Source of the DNA: Beduini massiliensis
Lineage (GTDB): Bacteria > Bacillota_I > Bacilli_A > Erysipelotrichales > Coprobacillaceae
Length of the DNA stretch: 64,000 bases
NCBI RefSeq assembly: GCF_000829905.1
Contig: NZ_CDPP01000005.1
Coordinates: 434,001-498,000 of the forward strand
Reading direction: 5' to 3'
The notes beneath the pieces are model-generated. The model had not been told where the DNA came from and did no database searches. It saw nothing but the letters and a program-made list of their open reading frames with translations. A program made the position numbers and the translations under genes. This document shows positions 25,408 through 33,765 of this stretch, one piece after another (position 1 is the stretch's first letter; every line of letters begins with the position of its first letter).

Positions 25408-26235
25408 TTATTTTTTTGCAATCAAACAGATTGTCTGTCCATTATCGATGTAGGGTTTCCCAGTAACATCACCATAAACTTCAATTTTGTTGAAACCCGC
25501 CTCTTTTAAGTCCTGCTTAATTTCTTCTAAAGTAAACACATGTTCCCAGATATTATAACAGACTGTTTCATTTTCATTAATAATAATATATTGTTCTAAA
25601 AAGGTATTTTCCGCCTCATAACGGTAGAAAGATTTTAAAATCAAACTTGCTTCTTCCCGCCAAAATCCTTGCGCTTCAATACTCCACTCCTTATATTCTT
25701 CTTGTCCTCGATATTTTTCTAGTGTGAATACATCAAATAAAAAACAACCCCCGCTTTTAAGACCTTGATAGACCTTTTTCAGTAAAATTTTACGATTCTC
25801 ATTGGATAACACACCAAAATCACAATAAATCATAGTGATTAAATCATAATCCCTGCCAAAATCATCACTCACGTAATTTCCTTCCACATACAAAATGTCT
25901 AACTTCTTTTCTTTAGCACTTGCTTTAGCGTAATCAATTGATCGTTTGGATAAATCAAAACCGGTGACCTGATACCCATTACGACTCAATAATTCCGCAT
26001 AGATTCCCGGTCCACAGCCTAAATCCAATAATGTTGGATAAGTTGCCGGAGGGATTTGTTTTCTGATCCATTGCACTGACTCTTCTACAAATTTCTCTTT
26101 ACGGGTAGCCGCATCCACCTCCGGATTCAAATGGGCTTTAAGCATCCCTTTAGAAATATAAGGGTCATCCCAGAACTTCTTTGTACTGGTTTGATATAGT
26201 TTTGGTTTCTTTTCAAATTGTATGAATTCCTTCAT
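25408..26235 (-). CDS. Class I SAM-dependent methyltransferase
   Basis: The 275-residue protein holds motif I LLDLGCGPGIYAELLSRNGY (about 67-86), the acidic end of strand 2 VTGFDLSKRSIDYAK, and motif IV DLITMIYCDFGVLS, followed by LKSGGCFLFDVFT. It uses S-adenosylmethionine to methylate an unknown acceptor. AAAGGA lies ahead of the ATG with a long spacing, and a second AAAGG abuts it, so translation strength is uncertain. No neighbours point to a substrate. Confidence 0.88.
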   Translation of the reverse strand: MKEFIQFEKKPKLYQTSTKKFWDDPYISKGMLKAHLNPEVDAATRKEKFVEESVQWIRKQIPPATYPTLLDLGCGPGIYAELLSRNGYQVTGFDLSKRSIDYAKASAKEKKLDILYVEGNYVSDDFGRDYDLITMIYCDFGVLSNENRKILLKKVYQGLKSGGCFLFDVFTLEKYRGQEEYKEWSIEAQGFWREEASLILKSFYRYEAENTFLEQYIIINENETVCYNIWEHVFTLEEIKQDLKEAGFNKIEVYGDVTGKPYIDNGQTICLIAKK

Positions 26236-26586
26236 CCTTTATTCTGTCCTTTCTTTTATTAGCAGCTATGCACATAAAAAAACTGTGGGAATTCCACAGT
26301 TGCCTACTTCATATGCTGTCTGTGGAATCCATTAAATAATCATTTTAAGCATACTAAATAAAACCTAGTGTCAGGCTTTTTTATATGCATTTTTGATTAT
26401 TTTAGCGTTTTCCACGTTCCACTTATATTACTGATGATGCAATATCAAGTGCGCCGGACAGAATCAACTCCTTCTATAGCTGCTAATAGTAGTATACATT
26501 GGTTTAAGTTCAATAGCAATTCCCCCTTACAAAGTACTGTCTGTTTTCTTATTTTGAAATAGTCTCTTCTTTTTTTATTTTCCAGA
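26236..26586. other. Intergenic stretch with a stray hairpin and possible decayed coding sequence
   Basis: No intact gene is visible. A perfect eight-bp hairpin, AACTGTGG/CCACAGTT (26281-26301), carries a U-tail on the minus strand, yet no minus-strand gene lies upstream of it. Minus-strand reading of 26430-26510 gives short open stretches (for example LLLAAIEGVDSV) broken by stops, which could be the ruin of a gene. Confidence 0.4.
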
Positions 26587-26622
26587 TATAATATAGGCAG
26601 GAACATACGTCAACTGTTGACG
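26587..26622 (+). promoter_or_regulatory. Promoter box and palindromic operator of the ROK regulator
   Basis: TATAAT (26587-26592) is followed by a perfect palindrome CGTCAA-CTG-TTGACG (26608-26622) that overlaps the expected start site and ends just before the AAAGGAG ribosome site. A repressor bound here would block the operon; self-regulation by the ROK protein is the simple guess. Confidence 0.55.
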
Positions 26623-26635
26623 AAAGGAGATGACT

Positions 26636-27625
26636 ATGTATAAATCAAAAGGAGAAAAGGATGTCAGTATCCAATGCGTGAAAGATTATTTTATTGAACA
26701 TAAGACAGCAACCAAAACAGAGCTTGCCAATGCCACCCACTTATCTTTAGCGACTGTAACCAATATTTTAAAAGGGCTGTTGGAGACAAAGTATATCCAA
26801 CGGATAGAAGATGAAGAATCCACAGGCGGACGTAAAGCAAAACGCTATCAGATTTGTGGGCAATATATGTTATTTGGTCTTATGTATTTACAAAATATTC
26901 AGCAACATATAAGGGTTCAGGTACGAATCGTAGATTTAGACGATGTAATTGTTTATGAGAAAACATATCACTTTAACTCCCTGCCTGTTGAGAAGATTTT
27001 ATTTATTATTGAGGAAATGAAGAGTCACTTTGATTTTTCTTACCTCAGCATATCGATACCGGCAATTGCCGACCGGGGTTTGGTAAGCAAATGTGATATT
27101 GAAGAATTGGAAAACATTCAGCTTAAAGAAAAAATCGAATCGGCAGCAAAACTTCAAGTGTCTATTGAAAATGATGCGAATACGGCAATGTTGGGTTATA
27201 TCTATACACACTCGATAAGTAAAGATTCAATCGCTTTTATTTATCAGCCTGATAATCACCACAGTGGCTGCAGTTTGTATGTTCATCAAGCTATAATTTA
27301 CGGTGCTACCCACTTCGCCGGTGAACTTGGCTACTTACCCAACGGATCATTACAGGAACAGGAATTGTTATTAAAGGAAAATCCATTGCTATTATTAGTC
27401 AAACAATCTGCCAGTGTCATCAGTGTCATGAATCCATCCCATATGGTTTTATATGCTCCCTGTGTCAATGAATCAGACTTTAAGCAAAAGATGGATCAAT
27501 ATATTCCGCAAATTCACCAGCCTAATTTTGAATTTATCGAAAATATGGATGAATACACCTTTAAAGGATTAAATCACCTCTGTATAGAACAATCACGCTA
27601 TAAATTAAAAAAGGAGAACGAATAA
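26636..27625 (+). CDS. ROK-family transcriptional regulator
   Basis: The product of about 329 residues has an N-terminal winged helix (TATKTELANATHLSLATVTNIL then TGGRKAKRYQI, shown here as separate motifs) and a ROK-type sensor domain with IENDANTAMLGY and THFAGELGYLPNG. The CxCGxxGC zinc motif of ROK kinases is missing, as is a clear ATP site, so this is a sugar-sensing repressor and not a kinase. An ATG at 26630 abuts AAAGGAG; the ATG at 26636 is at proper distance and is chosen. It overlaps the next gene (TAATG), forming a two-gene operon with a HAD phosphatase. Confidence 0.87.
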   Translation: MYKSKGEKDVSIQCVKDYFIEHKTATKTELANATHLSLATVTNILKGLLETKYIQRIEDEESTGGRKAKRYQICGQYMLFGLMYLQNIQQHIRVQVRIVDLDDVIVYEKTYHFNSLPVEKILFIIEEMKSHFDFSYLSISIPAIADRGLVSKCDIEELENIQLKEKIESAAKLQVSIENDANTAMLGYIYTHSISKDSIAFIYQPDNHHSGCSLYVHQAIIYGATHFAGELGYLPNGSLQEQELLLKENPLLLLVKQSASVISVMNPSHMVLYAPCVNESDFKQKMDQYIPQIHQPNFEFIENMDEYTFKGLNHLCIEQSRYKLKKENE

Positions 27626-28437
27626 TGAGTATTAAAATAATCGCAGTAGATATGGATGGGACTTTTTTAACCCATGATAATCAATATGATAAAGAAAGAT
27701 TCTTAAATCAATATGCAAAGATGAAAGAAGAAGGCATTCGTTTTGTCGTTGCCAGTGGGAATCAGTATTATCAGCTCCGCTCATTCTTTCCGGAAATACA
27801 AAAAGAATTGACCTTTATCGCAGAAAACGGAGCTTTTATTGTCGATCAGGATCAAGAACTATTTGTCGCTAAATTAGAAGATGCGGATGTTCAAAAAGTA
27901 ATCGCGGCTATTAATCAGTATCCTTCTATAAAAAAGATCGTCTGTGGCAAAAAGAGCGCCTACATCAATGAATCTGTAGATGAAGATTACTTTAATCGCT
28001 TGAATTTCTATTATCCAAAATTACAGCGGGTAAAAAATTTCGATCATTTTGATGATACTATCTTTAAAGTATTTTTAAGCTGTGACGAAAATAATTTCGA
28101 ATCGATTTTGACAGAATTAAAAGAAAGTATCGGTCATATCATGACACCTGTGGACTGCGGTCATTTTGGTATTGATCTGATTATTCCGGGAATCAATAAA
28201 GCACATGGCATTCAATTTTTATTAGATACATGGAATACCCCGGAAGGAGAAGTAATCGCCTTTGGTGACAGCGGCAATGATTATGAAATGCTTAAAATGG
28301 CAAATTACAGCTTTGCTATGGAAAACGCAAAACCGACAATCAAAGAAGTTGCAGACTATACCATTGCTTCTAATGATGAGGGTGGTGTCCTTGAAGCTAT
28401 TGATTGGTATTTCAATAAAGAGAACATGTTTAAGTAA
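27625..28437 (+). CDS. Cof-type HAD phosphatase in operon with the ROK regulator
   Basis: The 270-residue protein has motif I VDMDGTFLTHD, motif II FVVASGNQYYQL, a type IIB cap (about 85-190) and motif IV VIAFGDSGNDYEMLKMANY. It is 33-plus residues divergent in cap from the HAD at 23236, so they are separate paralogues. It shares a transcript with the ROK repressor, start overlapping its stop, which suggests a sugar phosphate or related metabolite as both substrate and signal. Confidence 0.92.
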   Translation: MSIKIIAVDMDGTFLTHDNQYDKERFLNQYAKMKEEGIRFVVASGNQYYQLRSFFPEIQKELTFIAENGAFIVDQDQELFVAKLEDADVQKVIAAINQYPSIKKIVCGKKSAYINESVDEDYFNRLNFYYPKLQRVKNFDHFDDTIFKVFLSCDENNFESILTELKESIGHIMTPVDCGHFGIDLIIPGINKAHGIQFLLDTWNTPEGEVIAFGDSGNDYEMLKMANYSFAMENAKPTIKEVADYTIASNDEGGVLEAIDWYFNKENMFK

Positions 28438-28439
28438 AT

Positions 28440-28482
28440 AAAAAAGAAAGTCATTTCCAATAGGAGTAACTTTCTTTTTTTC
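28440..28482. terminator. Bidirectional terminator
   Basis: Nine-bp stem AAAGAAAGT/ACTTTCTTT with a 17-base loop and U-tracts on both strands, three bases after the HAD stop; also serves the convergent Bce permease gene. Confidence 0.75.
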
Positions 28483-28576
28483 ATGACAAACCGGATACAG
28501 CATTTTGTCTGCTTAATAATCAAAATTTCATATATTATAAGCCGTAATGATACTAGCCTTTCTAACTCATATCACT

Positions 28577-30466
28577 CTATTTAATTCCTACATTTTTTTG
28601 ATAAATTGAAACCGACAAGCGATAACAAATATAGATGAAAACATAAATGACTAAAACACTCATAATATTTACATTCAGTAATTTGGTCTGCATCAGTTTG
28701 GCAAGTGAATGCACTGAAAAATAAGAGGAAATGCTCATTACCAACAAGGGGGTTAAATAGGCAAAACGCAATTCATTGATAATCGCTTTCTTAAGTGTTT
28801 TTTTACTTATTCCGATCTTATGAAGAATCTGATAGCGTTCTTTTTCATCATAAGCATCGTTATACAGCTTCATAAATAGGATACTGCCGCTGGCTAAAAC
28901 AAAAACCATGAACATGAAAACACATAATGAATACAATACTTTGATCCATTCAATTTCATTGCTGTTTGGATCTAATGACACTAACCCATCATAGTTGTCA
29001 TAACTTTTCAATATATCTTGAGCTGCTTCAAAATGGTCCATATCACTAAGCTTATAATTATAGCAGTAAACAACTGTTCCTAAAGGCATTAATTCTTGAT
29101 ATTGAGAATCACTGACCATATATAAATTCAATTTTTCTTGCAAATACCCTAAATAGGGGATGGATGTTTCTTCGACCTCTTGATATACTTTTCCATTAAT
29201 TGTCTCCGTTACTAGCGAACTATCTGTGATGAAAGACATTAAATGAAGCTGTGAAACACTAATGTATTCATCCTCTTCAAGCTGTTCAAACGGAAAGTCC
29301 AATCCACTTTCTTTAGCTAACTGTTGAACTTGAGAATAAGATAAAATACCGTAATACTGATTTTGATACGGGGAATCAACTGCATTGCTGTCTAATTGCA
29401 GTAAAGCTATTTTAGAACTATATGCAATACCGCTTTCTTTTTCTATTACTCTTTTATATTCTTCTCTTAATCCTGTTTGAGAGCTTAATATTTGAAAGGT
29501 ATACGTATTTCTAAAATGAACTATCCCCTCATAACGATTTTTCATAGCAAACCCGGTTGCCAGAGCTGTTACCGAACATAACATTAAGACACTGACCATC
29601 GCATATGTGTGGTAATTCTTTTTTATTCTAAATATTATATTGTTTATCCATAAGTTCCTTTCTCTTTTATAAAGAAAACGCTTTTGGTCTGCCAATTTTT
29701 GACAAATCAACGGTATTAGCCCTCCAAATAACAAATATACTCCAATAATGACAAATACGACTGCAGAAAGAACATTGCTCATGACCTCTATTCCGCCTTC
29801 TTTAATTGCCAAATAATAACCGATTCCTGTGATGATTACTCCTAAAATAGATTTTAAGATCAGTATCCAAGCTTTCGTTTTTACATATTCATTCTGCTTG
29901 TTTGCCGAAACCATTTCCAAAACACTGCTTCGAACGATATTAACATAGCCTTTCAATGTAAAAATGAAATAAATTACTAAATAAACAACCGCTGCCAACA
30001 AAATAGCCTGCAATGAAAAGCCAAAAACCAATTCAACTGAAATATCAGAAATAGCCATCATAATCATTTGAAAAAGCTGAGTTGTTAACACTCCGAATCC
30101 GATTCCTAATCCCAGAGCGACTAGACCAATCAGTGTGGTTTCGATCATATATAGCTTTCCGATTTTTTGGTTGGTAAGTCCCATAAAGACATAGATACCG
30201 ATCTCTTTTTTTCTTTTCGTTAAAAAGACATTGGTTGAATACCAAACAAAAAATAAGATGAAACAGATTAATACAAGTGTAATCACTTGGATAATAATCC
30301 TAATATTACGGGTATTCGATTCTCCTAGCGACGTTAAGACCCCTGAAAATAAAATATTCTGAAAATTGTAAAAAATTAATATCGTAAAAGCTAAAGATAT
30401 AATCAGAGATAAATAACTTTTAAAGCTTGTTTTAAAGTTATGAACAGCTAACTTCATCATACTCAT
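28577..30466 (-). CDS. BceB-type ABC transporter permease
   Basis: The 629-residue FtsX-superfamily permease has the BceB layout: a first helix, three-helix bundle, three more helices, then a large extracellular domain (about residues 310-520, with little hydrophobicity) and three C-terminal helices. Such permeases form a complex with a BceS kinase and the ATPase, free lipid II or lipid carrier from peptide antibiotics such as bacitracin, and report flux to the kinase. Its start overlaps the ATPase stop by four bases (ATGA). The exact peptide is unknown. Confidence 0.9.
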   Translation of the reverse strand: MSMMKLAVHNFKTSFKSYLSLIISLAFTILIFYNFQNILFSGVLTSLGESNTRNIRIIIQVITLVLICFILFFVWYSTNVFLTKRKKEIGIYVFMGLTNQKIGKLYMIETTLIGLVALGLGIGFGVLTTQLFQMIMMAISDISVELVFGFSLQAILLAAVVYLVIYFIFTLKGYVNIVRSSVLEMVSANKQNEYVKTKAWILILKSILGVIITGIGYYLAIKEGGIEVMSNVLSAVVFVIIGVYLLFGGLIPLICQKLADQKRFLYKRERNLWINNIIFRIKKNYHTYAMVSVLMLCSVTALATGFAMKNRYEGIVHFRNTYTFQILSSQTGLREEYKRVIEKESGIAYSSKIALLQLDSNAVDSPYQNQYYGILSYSQVQQLAKESGLDFPFEQLEEDEYISVSQLHLMSFITDSSLVTETINGKVYQEVEETSIPYLGYLQEKLNLYMVSDSQYQELMPLGTVVYCYNYKLSDMDHFEAAQDILKSYDNYDGLVSLDPNSNEIEWIKVLYSLCVFMFMVFVLASGSILFMKLYNDAYDEKERYQILHKIGISKKTLKKAIINELRFAYLTPLLVMSISSYFSVHSLAKLMQTKLLNVNIMSVLVIYVFIYICYRLSVSIYQKNVGIK

Positions 30467-31224
30467 GAGAAATCACTTCCCATAGAAGCCTGCATTTCAA
30501 TAATACGATCATAAAATTCTTTTCGATCAGTGCCTTTGCTTAATCTACATTTGATCGTCCCATCACTCAAAATATATACATCCTTTGCATAAGAGGCACT
30601 GAAGGCATCATGTGTTACCATTAGAATTGTTGCTTGTCCCTGATCATTAACAAGCTTAAGACACTCCAATAAATCATGACTTGATTTAGAATCCAAAGCC
30701 CCTGTTGGCTCGTCGGCAAATATAATTTCCGGTTCGGTAATCAATGCACGACAAGTTGCCCCTCTTTGTTTTTGCCCGCCCGATAACTGATAAGGATATT
30801 TAGTTAAATGCGCACTTAATCCAAACATATCCGCTAATCTTTGACTCTTTTCTAAACAGATTTTGCTAGAAACTCCATTTAGGGAAAGCGGCAGGACTAT
30901 ATTATCTTGAAGTGTCATTGTATCAAGTAAATTATAATCTTGAAAAACAAAACCAATTTTATCTCTTCGTATTTTAGATAACTCTTTATTGCTGATTTTG
31001 GAAATATCTTTCCCATCAATAAATACAGCTCCTTGCGTTGCTTTATCGATGGTTGATAAAATATTGAGTAATGTCGATTTTCCAGACCCACTTGGTCCCA
31101 TAATAGCAATAAAGTCATTTCGATAAATCGTCAGATCAATTCCTTTTAATACACGTGTTTGAAATCCTCTGACTCCAAAGTTTTTAACTAAGTTTTGAAT
31201 TTCTACTACTTTCTTCTCATTCAT
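30463..31224 (-). CDS. BceA-type ABC transporter ATPase
   Basis: The 253-residue ATPase has Walker A GPSGSGKSTLLNILS (about residues 43-57), Q-loop FVFQDYNLLDTM, signature LSGGQKQRGATCRAL (the GATCRA variant of RxAIARA), Walker B EIIFADEPTGALD and the H-loop THD. It powers the BceB-type permease. AGGAGG precedes the ATG. The 100-base gap upstream holds two copies of a likely regulator box, giving the transporter genes their own inducible promoter. Confidence 0.93.
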   Translation of the reverse strand: MNEKKVVEIQNLVKNFGVRGFQTRVLKGIDLTIYRNDFIAIMGPSGSGKSTLLNILSTIDKATQGAVFIDGKDISKISNKELSKIRRDKIGFVFQDYNLLDTMTLQDNIVLPLSLNGVSSKICLEKSQRLADMFGLSAHLTKYPYQLSGGQKQRGATCRALITEPEIIFADEPTGALDSKSSHDLLECLKLVNDQGQATILMVTHDAFSASYAKDVYILSDGTIKCRLSKGTDRKEFYDRIIEMQASMGSDFS

Positions 31225-31273
31225 CCTTACTTCCTCCTTACCCCCTCATTATAAAAAAGTGGGCAGATTAAAT

Positions 31274-31321
31274 CCTTACATCTTCATTACAAAATAATCT
31301 CTAACCTTACATTTTCTGTAA
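31274..31321 (-). promoter_or_regulatory. Tandem Bce-type response-regulator boxes
   Basis: TTACA-TTTTC-TGTAA (31307-31321) is an inverted repeat; a second, weaker copy TTACA-TCTTC-ATTAC (31276-31290) starts 30 bases away, about three helical turns. The plus-strand phrase CCTTACAT.TTC is identical in both. A like site lies upstream of the regulator gene (33060-33073). Binding by the module's own regulator is inferred. Confidence 0.55.
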
Positions 31322-31323
31322 TA

Positions 31324-32310
31324 TTAGAGATTAAAATAATCACGGTTATCTTTAAATATTATTTTAAAACGTGTGTATTGCTCTATTATGCTTTCCACTT
31401 CAATCTGATGTCCTAACTTCTCTATGATCAAATGCGCCATGTAAAGTCCCATTCCGGTGGACTTATATTTTCCGTTGTGACGATTGATGCCAGTATATCC
31501 TTTTTCGTAAATACGGCGAATATCTTCTGTGCTGATTCCATCACCATGATCTTCGATATATAAACAGATTGATGCTTCTTTTTCTTCGCTCCAAATCTTT
31601 AAAACAGGTTCTTCTTTTGCATATTTGATTGCATTGCTGATAAGTTGATCTAAAACAAAAACGATCCATTCTTTATCTGTATATACAGGATTTTCTGTGA
31701 CATCAATACTTAGATTAAAATGATTTTGAATAAGAAAGAATTGATTATTTTTGATTGAAGTTTTGACACATTCGTTAAGATTATTAGGTTTAACCTGTAA
31801 ATCATAGATATTGCTTTGAACCTTACATCCTACAAGTGCACTGTTCAGTTGCTGATTCATCTTTTCTAACTGTTCTCTTAATGTTTTTTTAATATCCGGT
31901 CTTTCAATCTTTTCAACCATTAACAAACTCGCTGAAAGAGGTAATTTTACTTCATGACACCACTTCGTCATATAATCTTGCAGATTATCATTTAAGACAA
32001 TTTGATCGTGAAGCTGTCCTTGCAAGACCTGAATATCATGTTCAATGATCTCCTGGTCTTTTAAATCAGAAAATTCCCAGCAAATAAGCTCATCTTCCTT
32101 AATTAAATCCTGTTTTTTCTTTTCTCTTTTTATCACCTGATAACAATCGATACCAATAAAGATTCCATAGCTTACTCCGATTAAGAGATCCAGATAAAGA
32201 AGATAATTGATACTGGTCTGTGGAACCAAAAAGATGAAGTACAGATTAAAAGATAAAAACAGGAAGAACATCAATATAAATTCACGTTTATTTTGATTCA
32301 AATACTTCAT
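31324..32310 (-). CDS. BceS-type intramembrane-sensing histidine kinase
   Basis: The 328-residue kinase has two N-terminal membrane helices joined by a loop of only a few residues (FFLFLSFNLYFIFLV then LLYLDLLIGVSYGIF), no external sensor, an H-box KWCHEVKLPLSASLL, and HATPase motifs NAIKYA, DHGDGIS and STGMGLYMAHLI. Kinases of this shape do not sense drug directly but read the activity of a BceAB transporter, which is encoded next door. It overlaps the regulator gene by four bases (ATGA). Confidence 0.9.
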   Translation of the reverse strand: MKYLNQNKREFILMFFLFLSFNLYFIFLVPQTSINYLLYLDLLIGVSYGIFIGIDCYQVIKREKKKQDLIKEDELICWEFSDLKDQEIIEHDIQVLQGQLHDQIVLNDNLQDYMTKWCHEVKLPLSASLLMVEKIERPDIKKTLREQLEKMNQQLNSALVGCKVQSNIYDLQVKPNNLNECVKTSIKNNQFFLIQNHFNLSIDVTENPVYTDKEWIVFVLDQLISNAIKYAKEEPVLKIWSEEKEASICLYIEDHGDGISTEDIRRIYEKGYTGINRHNGKYKSTGMGLYMAHLIIEKLGHQIEVESIIEQYTRFKIIFKDNRDYFNL

Positions 32311-32987
32311 TCGATATAATACCCGTAACCTTTCTTTGTCTTGATGATCTCATTATGACAGCAGGCTTCCAGCTTACTTCTTAATCGACTGATCATCGTG
32401 GTTAGTGTTCCGTCTGACACATATTCTTCGGTATTCCATAATTCCATCATAAGCTCTTCCCGGCTTACTATCTCGCCTTTACTATTAAACATTTTAGAAA
32501 GAATCTTTTTTTCCGATTTAGTTAGGTCCACTTCCTGATTTTGAAAATAGAGAACTGCGGATTGTGTGTCAAAACAAGTTTCCGGATTAAGATAAATTTT
32601 ATCTTTCACTTTATATTGATAGGTTCTTCTGATAATGGCTTCAATTTTTGCTTTTAAAACGTGAAGATTGAATGGTTTTTCAACATAATCATCACCGCCT
32701 TGGACAATCGCTCTGATTTTATCGCTGTCATCGTTGCGGCTGCTGATATAAATAATGGGAATATCTGATATTTCTCTGATCTTCGTACACCAATAAAAGC
32801 CGTCATAATAAGGGAGATTGATATCTAAAAGGATCAAGTGGGGGTGAAGTCGCGAATAATCCTCAATGATATTTAAAAAATGCACCGCTTTTTCAGCTTT
32901 ATACCCCCATTTTCTTAAGAAAGATTTTATTTCATTAGCTAAGATTTCATCATCCTCAACCACCATAATAAGAATATTATTTTCCAT
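32307..32987 (-). CDS. OmpR-family response regulator of the Bce module
   Basis: The 226-residue regulator has a receiver domain (VVEDDEILA with the acidic pair, LILLDINLPYYDG with the phospho-Asp, YISSRN, and lysine in VEKPFN) and a winged-helix output domain ending KTKKGYGYYIE. It would bind the TTACA/TGTAA boxes found before the ABC genes and before its own gene. AAGGGGA precedes the ATG. It forms an operon with the kinase. Confidence 0.92.
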   Translation of the reverse strand: MENNILIMVVEDDEILANEIKSFLRKWGYKAEKAVHFLNIIEDYSRLHPHLILLDINLPYYDGFYWCTKIREISDIPIIYISSRNDDSDKIRAIVQGGDDYVEKPFNLHVLKAKIEAIIRRTYQYKVKDKIYLNPETCFDTQSAVLYFQNQEVDLTKSEKKILSKMFNSKGEIVSREELMMELWNTEEYVSDGTLTTMISRLRSKLEACCHNEIIKTKKGYGYYIE

Positions 32988-33015
32988 CCGTGATTCCCCT
33001 TCCCTATTTAATTTT

Positions 33016-33073
33016 ATTATATCGGGTTTAATCGGACAAGGAAAGGAATTCGTCCCATATTACAGATTTGTAA
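33016..33073 (-). promoter_or_regulatory. Promoter and regulator box upstream of the Bce regulator gene
   Basis: A TATAAT box (33016-33021, minus strand) with a poor -35 lies 30 bases before the gene. TTACA-GATT-TGTAA (33060-33073) sits further upstream, matching the boxes at 31276-31321 apart from a spacer one base shorter. This suggests positive autoregulation. Confidence 0.5.
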
Positions 33074-33091
33074 TATAAAGAAAAAAAGAGG

Positions 33092-33128
33092 AAATAAAAT
33101 AGCAGCTAATCCCAATTAACTAGCTGCT
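33092..33128 (-). terminator. Terminator of the vanHAX operon
   Basis: Minus-strand stem AGCAGCTA/TAGCTGCT with a 12-base loop followed by ATTTTATTT, seven bases after the vanX stop. Confidence 0.75.
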
Positions 33129-33134
33129 TATTTT

Positions 33135-33764
33135 CTATATTGTTTGTTTTAGCTTATTTACCAAAGGAAAATCAAAGTAAGTATCAGGATACGGTTCATC
33201 TTTTAAAACATAATGCCACCATTCGTATTCATAACGTAAAAATCCACATGATTCCATAATTGCACATAGCATTTTACGGTTATTCATCTCTTCTTCTGAA
33301 ATTTCAGATGAATTCCAATGAGAACGTGTATCCATATAATCAAAATCACTTCCCATCGGTACAAGTTTTCCGCTATATAGTTCATACAGTGTCAAATCGA
33401 TTGCACTGCCACGACTATGACTTGATTGGGCTGCTACATAGCCTTTTAAAATCAATTCACTTCGTCTGATTTTTGGATAGTGTTTCATCTTTGTATCCCC
33501 ATCTTCAGGCAGTTCAGCCCATTCCAAGAAGCTGTCTACCGCTCTTTGTGGGCGATATCCATCCCAAAGCAATAAGCCATACCCAAGACGAGCGGCTATC
33601 TTTTTTGCTTGAAGCAAAGCGGCCGCTAATTCCTTTGTCCCTACGATTCTGTTAATTTCATACCCTGTCACAGGTTTTCCGGTGAAATTATCCCAAGTAG
33701 CATATTTCGCATCCCAGCGTATATCTTCTAAGATTTCATCTAAGAACACAAAGCCATGCATCAT
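33135..33764 (-). CDS. vanX: VanX-type D-Ala-D-Ala dipeptidase
   Basis: The 209-residue protein follows enterococcal VanX over its whole length: FVFLDEILEDIRWDAKYATW, FTGKPVTGYEINRIVG, LLLWDGYRPQRAVDSF with the active-site Arg, SSHSRGSAIDLTLY with the zinc-binding His and Asp, and YEWWHYVLKDEPYP with catalytic Glu and the last zinc His. It destroys D-Ala-D-Ala so that only D-Ala-D-Lac enters peptidoglycan. No signal peptide, as expected for the cytoplasm. Its ATG is one base from the end of the ligase gene, within a GAGGGGGGG ribosome site context. It closes a three-gene operon. Confidence 0.95.
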   Translation of the reverse strand: MMHGFVFLDEILEDIRWDAKYATWDNFTGKPVTGYEINRIVGTKELAAALLQAKKIAARLGYGLLLWDGYRPQRAVDSFLEWAELPEDGDTKMKHYPKIRRSELILKGYVAAQSSHSRGSAIDLTLYELYSGKLVPMGSDFDYMDTRSHWNSSEISEEEMNNRKMLCAIMESCGFLRYEYEWWHYVLKDEPYPDTYFDFPLVNKLKQTI

Positions 33765-33765
33765 A

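Noticed and set aside
26636-27625. ROK sugar kinase
   Set aside because: An N-terminal winged helix is present while the zinc motif and kinase ATP site are missing.
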